Part shown: positions 5,962-10,094 of the stretch, piece after piece
How the letters are laid out: every line of letters begins with the position of its first letter
Position numbering within the stretch: position 1 is the stretch's first letter
Origin: Pseudomonadota bacterium
Lineage (GTDB): Bacteria > Pseudomonadota > Alphaproteobacteria > Rhizobiales > Xanthobacteraceae
Direction of reading: 5' to 3'
Assembly: GCA_963205465.1 (NCBI GenBank)
Contig: CAUJKG010000429.1
Location: 1-10,094 of the forward strand
DNA length: 10,094 bases
Position numbers and translations under genes: made by a program
The notes under the pieces: model-generated
Database searches by the model: none
What the model saw: the letters and a program-made list of their open reading frames with translations, nothing else
What the model was told of the DNA's origin: nothing

Positions 5962-7950
5962 ATGCGACCGCATCTTGGCCGCGTCACAGCCGCCGTTTTT
6001 GCCGCTATTCTGTTGTTTGCGCCCGCTTCGCGCGCGCAGGACGGCGATGCCGCCGCCGTGAAACAGGCTCTCGCCCACCTCAAGGAGGGCGATTTCAATC
6101 AGGCCATGGCGCTCGGCGCGAAAACGCGCGACCCCGCCGCCGCCTCGCTGATCACCTGGCTCGCCATTCGCTACACGCCGAAAGACGTTGGCTTCGATCG
6201 CACTGCCGATTTCATCCGCAAACACCCCAATTGGCCGAGCGCACCGCTGATCCGTCGCCGGGCGGAGACCCTGCTGCTCTCGGAAAAGCGCGCGCCGCGC
6301 GAGGTCCTGAATTTCTTCGGTCATGCCCAGCCGATCTCGGGGGAAGGCATGGTAGCGCTCGCCCGTGCCCTCCTCGCTTCCGGCAATCAGGCTCATGCGG
6401 TGCCGTGGCTCCGTCGTGCCTGGCGCGAAGAAGAGCTGAGCATGACGCTCGAGCAGGAAATCCTCGGCGAGCAAGGAAAACTCCTTACGACCGCCGATCA
6501 CAAGGCCCGCTCCGACCGGCTATTTTACCTGGAGAAATGGGAAGCCGCGCAGCGCAACGCCGACCGCGCCGGCAAGGACATCGCGGCATTGAGCCGTTTC
6601 CGCAATGCCGCCCTGCAGCGCTCGAACCGCGCAGCCGGCTTGATGAAGTCGGTCCCGGCTTCGATGCACAAGGACTCGAGCTACCTTTACGCCCGCGCCT
6701 ATCTGCGCCGCCGCGCGGACGATCCGAAGGGTGCCGCCGAACTCTTGCTGCAAGCGCCGCGGGTTCCGGCCAACTCGCCCGACGCCGACGACTGGTGGCG
6801 CGAGCGCCGTTTCCTCGTCCGCAACCTGCTCGACGAAAAACAGTACCAGCTCGCCTATCGCGTCGCGGCTGCCGCCGTGCTGCCCGAGAACGACATCCTC
6901 AAGGCCGATATCCATTTCACGGCCGGGTGGATCGCGTTGCGCTATCTCAAGGACCCAGCGACCGCGAAGAAGCACTTCGTGCAGGACGTCGGCACGCCAC
7001 AGCCCTTTTACATCGCGCGCGCACTGTACTGGCAGGGCCGCGCGGCCGAGGCGCTCGGCGATCCCATTGGAGCCAAGTCAGCCTATTCGCTGGCGGCACG
7101 GCATCATCTGGTATTCTACGGACAGCTCGCCCGCTCCAAGCTGAACCTGCGCGAACTGCCATTCCGTCCTATGCCGCAGATCTCGCAGCCCGAGCGGAAC
7201 GCATTCAACAACAACCCGGTATCGCGCGCGCTGAAGCTGCTTTACGACGCCGACGCCGACGATCTCGTCATTCCCATGCATATCGACCTGATCGAGCGCA
7301 CGCCGACAGGCGCCACCGCCGCACTCCTCGCGGAAATCGCAAGCGCGCATAAGGATACCCGCGCGCTGGTGATTATCGGCAAGCGAGGCCTGGACCGCGG
7401 CTTGCCGGTCGATGCCATCGCGTTCCCGACCAGCGGCATTCCGAATTACAATCATATGGGACCGCCGATCGAAAAGGCGCTGGTCTATGCAATCTCGCGG
7501 CAGGAAAGCGAATTCCAGCCTTATGTCGTCTCGCACGCGAACGCTTACGGACTGATGCAGGTGATCCGGCCGACTGGTGTGGGCATCGCCAAGCGCATCG
7601 GGATCAGCTTCGACTTCAACCGCCTGCGCAACGATCCGGTTTACAATGTAACGCTTGGCGCCGCCGAACTCGGTCATCTGGTCCGGAACTTCAACGGCTC
7701 TTACGTACTGACCTTCATCGGCTATAACGCCGGCCCCGGCCGCTCGCGGCAGTGGATGAACCAGCGCGGCGATCCGCGCGGCTGGCAGACCGAAGCGATC
7801 ATCGACTGGATCGAGCGCATCCCGATCACCGAAACGCGCCTCTACGTCCTTCGCGTGCTCGAAAATCTGCAGGTTTATCGCACGCTCCTGACGAACAAGC
7901 GCACCATCGAGATAGAGCCCGATCTCGCGCGCGGCGATGGCGCGGGCTAG
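5962..7950 (+). CDS. slt: Soluble lytic murein transglycosylase (Slt70-type, family 1)
   Basis: The enzyme cleaves the MurNAc-GlcNAc bond of peptidoglycan, forming 1,6-anhydro-MurNAc ends, in the periplasm. A signal peptide is visible: basic MRPHLGR, a hydrophobic stretch to about residue 20, and a likely cleavage after ASRA (residue 25). Residues 30-480 are alpha-helical with TPR-like pairs (for example ARALYWQGRAAEALGDPIGAKSAY, split here as repeats), matching the ring-shaped superhelix of Slt70. The catalytic SLT domain covers about 495-630: E515 in ISRQESEF is the catalytic acid, followed by AYGLMQV (Q533) and YNAGPG at 588-593. The 662-residue length is close to the 645 of E. coli Slt70. 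ATG 5962 has GGGAG 6 bases upstream. It diverges from dapA and precedes an alpha/beta hydrolase by 32 bases. Confidence 0.94.
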   Translation: MRPHLGRVTAAVFAAILLFAPASRAQDGDAAAVKQALAHLKEGDFNQAMALGAKTRDPAAASLITWLAIRYTPKDVGFDRTADFIRKHPNWPSAPLIRRRAETLLLSEKRAPREVLNFFGHAQPISGEGMVALARALLASGNQAHAVPWLRRAWREEELSMTLEQEILGEQGKLLTTADHKARSDRLFYLEKWEAAQRNADRAGKDIAALSRFRNAALQRSNRAAGLMKSVPASMHKDSSYLYARAYLRRRADDPKGAAELLLQAPRVPANSPDADDWWRERRFLVRNLLDEKQYQLAYRVAAAAVLPENDILKADIHFTAGWIALRYLKDPATAKKHFVQDVGTPQPFYIARALYWQGRAAEALGDPIGAKSAYSLAARHHLVFYGQLARSKLNLRELPFRPMPQISQPERNAFNNNPVSRALKLLYDADADDLVIPMHIDLIERTPTGATAALLAEIASAHKDTRALVIIGKRGLDRGLPVDAIAFPTSGIPNYNHMGPPIEKALVYAISRQESEFQPYVVSHANAYGLMQVIRPTGVGIAKRIGISFDFNRLRNDPVYNVTLGAAELGHLVRNFNGSYVLTFIGYNAGPGRSRQWMNQRGDPRGWQTEAIIDWIERIPITETRLYVLRVLENLQVYRTLLTNKRTIEIEPDLARGDGAG

Positions 7951-7952
7951 AC

Positions 7953-7980
7953 TTCCGGCCCAACCTTTTATGGGCCGGAA
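7953..7980 (+). other. Perfect 10-bp hairpin directly before the alpha/beta hydrolase start
   Basis: TTCCGGCCCA at 7953-7962 pairs fully with TGGGCCGGAA at 7971-7980 around an 8-base loop ACCTTTTA. The right arm ends two bases before ATG 7983 and holds the only Shine-Dalgarno-like bases (GGAA) for that gene. There is no T run after it on either strand, so it is unlikely to be an intrinsic terminator. In RNA it would hide the ribosome site, or mark an mRNA processing or stability point between slt and the hydrolase. The pairing is seen; the role is inferred. Confidence 0.6.
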
Positions 7981-7982
7981 TT

Positions 7983-8861
7983 ATGAGCGAAATCAAAGAC
8001 CTATACCTCCACACACAAGACGGACTACGCCTGCATGCGCTGGCGGCGGGCCCGCGCGACACCTCTCGCCTGCCCGTGATCTGCCTCCCCGGACTCACGA
8101 GAACCTGCGAAGACTTTCGCGAGTTGGTGGAATCGCTCGCCTTCGACGCGACGGCACCGCGTTACGTCCTCGCACTTTCATCGCGCGGCAGAGGGCTTTC
8201 GGATCGTGATCCCAAGCCGGAGAACTATTCGGTTCCGGTCGAACTGAACGATCTGCTCGGGGTGCTCGACCAGGAGAACATCAAGCTCGCCGTGTTCGTC
8301 GGCACCTCGCGCGGCGGCATCCTGACCATGGCACTAACCGCAGCAAGGCCGCAGGTCATTGCCGGCGTGGTGCTGAACGACATCGGTCCTCTACTCGAAA
8401 TGCCCGGGCTGCTGCGGATCCAGTCCTATGTCGGCAAATTGCCGAAGGCAAAAGACTGGAACGACGCCGTGCGCTTGCAGAAATCAATCATGCAGCACGA
8501 GTTCCTCGGGTTCAGCGAAGCAGACTGGCTGCGCTACACAAAGCTAAGCTGGCGGGAGACGGAAGATGGCATAAGCGGCGTATCGGACGCCGCGATCGCC
8601 TTCAACCTTCGGGATATCAAGGCAAGCGAGCCGGTGCCGGCAATCTGGCCGCTATTCGACGCGCTGAAAGGCGTCCCCCTGCTCGTGCTGCGCGGCGAGC
8701 ATTCCGACCTGCTGTCACGCGAGAGCCTACGCGAGATGCAATCGCGGCACCCGGACATGACCGCCATCGAAGTACCCGGCGTCGGGCATCCGCCGGTCTT
8801 TTGGAACGAAAGCACGATCGGTCCGGTGCGAGAACTTGCGGCAAGGTGTGACAACACCTGA
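7983..8861 (+). CDS. Alpha/beta hydrolase of unknown substrate
   Basis: The 292-residue protein has the alpha/beta-hydrolase fold. The strand-loop LPVICLPGLTRT at 30-41 fits the oxyanion-hole region, GTSRGG at 107-112 is the nucleophile elbow with S109, and D242 (RGEHSDLLS) and H269 (GVGHPP) complete a Ser-Asp-His triad. An early segment LALSSRGRGLSD at 63-74 is typical of esterase-like members. There is no signal peptide, so it is probably cytosolic. The start ATG 7983 begins the family-like sequence LYLHTQDGLRLHAL; an upstream start at 7752 inside slt would add 77 unrelated residues. The ribosome site is weak and lies in a hairpin, so translation may be regulated or may depend on ribosomes finishing slt. 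The substrate cannot be read from the sequence. Confidence 0.85.
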   Translation: MSEIKDLYLHTQDGLRLHALAAGPRDTSRLPVICLPGLTRTCEDFRELVESLAFDATAPRYVLALSSRGRGLSDRDPKPENYSVPVELNDLLGVLDQENIKLAVFVGTSRGGILTMALTAARPQVIAGVVLNDIGPLLEMPGLLRIQSYVGKLPKAKDWNDAVRLQKSIMQHEFLGFSEADWLRYTKLSWRETEDGISGVSDAAIAFNLRDIKASEPVPAIWPLFDALKGVPLLVLRGEHSDLLSRESLREMQSRHPDMTAIEVPGVGHPPVFWNESTIGPVRELAARCDNT

Positions 8862-8938
8862 ACTGTCATTCCGATCATGACGATCGCTTCGCGTTGCTCG
8901 CGGGCCGTTGCCGTCCGGTGATAACGAGCGAAAAAACA

Positions 8939-8968
8939 AAAACCCCGGCAGTTTCCTGCCGGGGTTTT
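8939..8968. terminator. Strong bidirectional intrinsic terminator
   Basis: AAAACCCCGGCAG at 8939-8951 pairs perfectly with CTGCCGGGGTTTT at 8956-8968 around a TTTC loop, a 13-bp stem with nine consecutive G/C-rich pairs. On the minus strand it is followed by a long T-rich tract (TTTTTGTTTTTT), ideal for ending the porin transcript, whose stop is 22 bases away. On the plus strand the stem ends in TTTT, so it can also stop transcription from the hydrolase. The remaining bases between 8862 and 8990 show nothing else that I can support. Confidence 0.9.
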
Positions 8969-8990
8969 CGCCAATCAGACTGACGTCAGA

Positions 8991-10094
8991 TTAGAACGTG
9001 CGGGTGACGCGGAACCAGGTCGCAACCTTGTCCGTCGCAACGCTGTTCGCCTGCACTTCCGTGTAGAGAACGTCGAGCGACAGGGTGAGGTCCTTGACCG
9101 GCGCCCACTTGAGGCTGTGGCCGAACTGCGTGACCTGCGCGTAGGTGCCGAGCGAAGCATGCGACGACACGCTGTTGTAGCCAGCGTGGACTGCCGACTG
9201 AACGGTCGGGGTCCAGAAGTGGCGGTACTGCACCATGATCGACGAAGCGTCGGTCAGAGTGCCCGGAGTTGCAGCTGCATCCAGGAAGCCAGCGCCCGCG
9301 CCGTTATAGCCGAGCTGAATGCCGCCAATGCCGCCGTAGGGCGAACCGGAGAGACCGGTGTACTCGATCGCGCCTTCCGACCAGACACCAACGATCTTGA
9401 GGGTGTCGCCAGCGCCCAGCATCGGGAGCTTCAGTTCGACACCAGCACCAACCGCCCAGCCCCACTCGTCGCCGTTGGTCCAACGGGTCTGATGAGCAGC
9501 AGCCATGACCTGGGCAGAGCCCCAAGCCTGGTCGATGCGGATGTTCGCAACGAGGTCCGGCGTGTCAGACGACACGTTCTGCGTCGCGATAACAGCACCG
9601 TTGCCAACGCGGGTGACGGACTTGTCTTCGAGCGAGATCGTGGCCGACAGACCGTTGCCGAGGTTCGCGGTGTAAGCGAACACGTTGGTCCATGCCCACG
9701 GATTCGAAGCGACCGACAGCGTCAGGTAGTTCGAGCTGAAGTCGAAGAACGAGTTCGCAGTACCAGCGGTGAAGCCGGCGAACTGGATGAACGCGTACTG
9801 GATGAACGCGCTTGCGTTCACAGCGTAGCCCGGAGCACCGTTAGCGAGTGCCTGCGTGCCAGCACCGCTGACCTGCTGGAAGCCGCCCAGGATGTAGGAG
9901 CGGAGCGTGCCGTACGGAGTTGCCGTGCGTGCATCCAGCGAGACGTAGCCGCGCGAACGCCAAGCCAAGTCGTGACCGTTCTGGTTGGTCGGGGTAGCGA
10001 GCGTGGTGATCGCGCCAGCGGCGTAGTAGCCGACTTCGGCGAATACCAGGCCACCAACCTTCAAGCAGATGTCGGTGCCAGGAACGTAGTAGAA
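8991..10094 (-). CDS. Alphaproteobacterial outer-membrane porin (Porin_2 type), 5' end beyond window
   Basis: This is a trimeric beta-barrel diffusion channel of the outer membrane, of the type found in Rhizobiales (Omp2/RopA-like). The window holds the last 367 residues; the signal peptide and first 50-70 residues lie beyond the right edge. The first visible residues FYYVPGTDICLKVGG are the hallmark of the family, usually written FYYIPGTDTCLKIGG. Alternating amphipathic strands follow (for example WTNVFAYTANLGNGLSATISLE), with Gly-, Ala- and Asn-rich loops, and the chain ends in RVTRTF; a C-terminal phenylalanine is the known signal for barrel assembly. Codons are strongly biased (AAC, TTC, GTC and GTT), as in very highly expressed genes. 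The frame is open through position 10094. A strong terminator follows. Confidence 0.92.
   Translation of the reverse strand, partial: FYYVPGTDICLKVGGLVFAEVGYYAAGAITTLATPTNQNGHDLAWRSRGYVSLDARTATPYGTLRSYILGGFQQVSGAGTQALANGAPGYAVNASAFIQYAFIQFAGFTAGTANSFFDFSSNYLTLSVASNPWAWTNVFAYTANLGNGLSATISLEDKSVTRVGNGAVIATQNVSSDTPDLVANIRIDQAWGSAQVMAAAHQTRWTNGDEWGWAVGAGVELKLPMLGAGDTLKIVGVWSEGAIEYTGLSGSPYGGIGGIQLGYNGAGAGFLDAAATPGTLTDASSIMVQYRHFWTPTVQSAVHAGYNSVSSHASLGTYAQVTQFGHSLKWAPVKDLTLSLDVLYTEVQANSVATDKVATWFRVTRTF

Noticed and set aside
5914..6501. A 195-codon minus-strand open frame opposite the 5' part of slt
   Set aside because: The slt frame has a signal peptide and family-like sequence here; the opposite frame is a usual by-product of high-GC coding DNA.
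7752..7982. N-terminal extension of the alpha/beta hydrolase into slt
   Set aside because: It would add 77 Arg-rich residues read out of frame from the conserved slt end; the hydrolase fold begins right after ATG 7983.
1..10094. Mobile element, defence island, CRISPR or toxin-antitoxin system
   Set aside because: I saw no transposase, integrase, long terminal inverted repeats, repeat-spacer array, tRNA or short paired genes of that kind; the genes are conserved housekeeping types with even base composition.

Overview
The window reads as an ordinary chromosomal stretch of an alphaproteobacterium of the order Rhizobiales (Hyphomicrobiales), probably near the Bradyrhizobium, Rhodopseudomonas or Xanthobacteraceae group. 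The evidence is high GC with GC-rich third codon positions, a single bifunctional Rsh next to rpoZ, an alpha-class outer-membrane porin, a DUF3775-like protein, and the neighbourhood dapA-smpB beside a lytic transglycosylase. I identified genes from motifs and remembered family sequences; no database search was possible.

Layout, left to right. (1) Positions 1-2380, minus strand: rpoZ (RNA polymerase omega), then the (p)ppGpp synthetase/hydrolase gene rsh, which runs off the left edge. A sigma-70-like promoter lies upstream of rpoZ. (2) Positions 2381-2687: a gene-free stretch with several small dyads, including an operator-like palindrome. (3) Positions 2688-4406, plus strand: a LabA-like NYN-domain protein, a family 5 uracil-DNA glycosylase whose TTG start overlaps the NYN stop codon, and a small DUF3775-like protein. 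(4) Positions 4418-5778, minus strand: dapA then smpB, 8 bases apart, converging on the DUF3775-like gene with only 11 bases between stop codons. (5) Positions 5779-5961: a divergent promoter region. (6) Positions 5962-8861, plus strand: a soluble lytic murein transglycosylase and an alpha/beta hydrolase, separated by a perfect 10-bp hairpin directly in front of the hydrolase start. (7) Positions 8862-8990: a strong bidirectional terminator. (8) Positions 8991-10094, minus strand: a porin gene running off the right edge.

The genes are mostly housekeeping: stringent response and transcription (rsh, rpoZ), ribosome rescue (smpB), lysine and diaminopimelate supply for peptidoglycan (dapA), peptidoglycan turnover (slt), uracil repair (UDG) and outer-membrane permeability (porin). 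DapA and Slt fit together, since one makes a peptidoglycan precursor and the other trims peptidoglycan.

I looked for an undescribed system and found no convincing one: no mobile element, phage gene, CRISPR array, toxin-antitoxin pair or defence island. The least explained parts are the coupled NYN/UDG pair with its unexplained upstream palindrome, and the hairpin that hides the ribosome binding site of the alpha/beta hydrolase.
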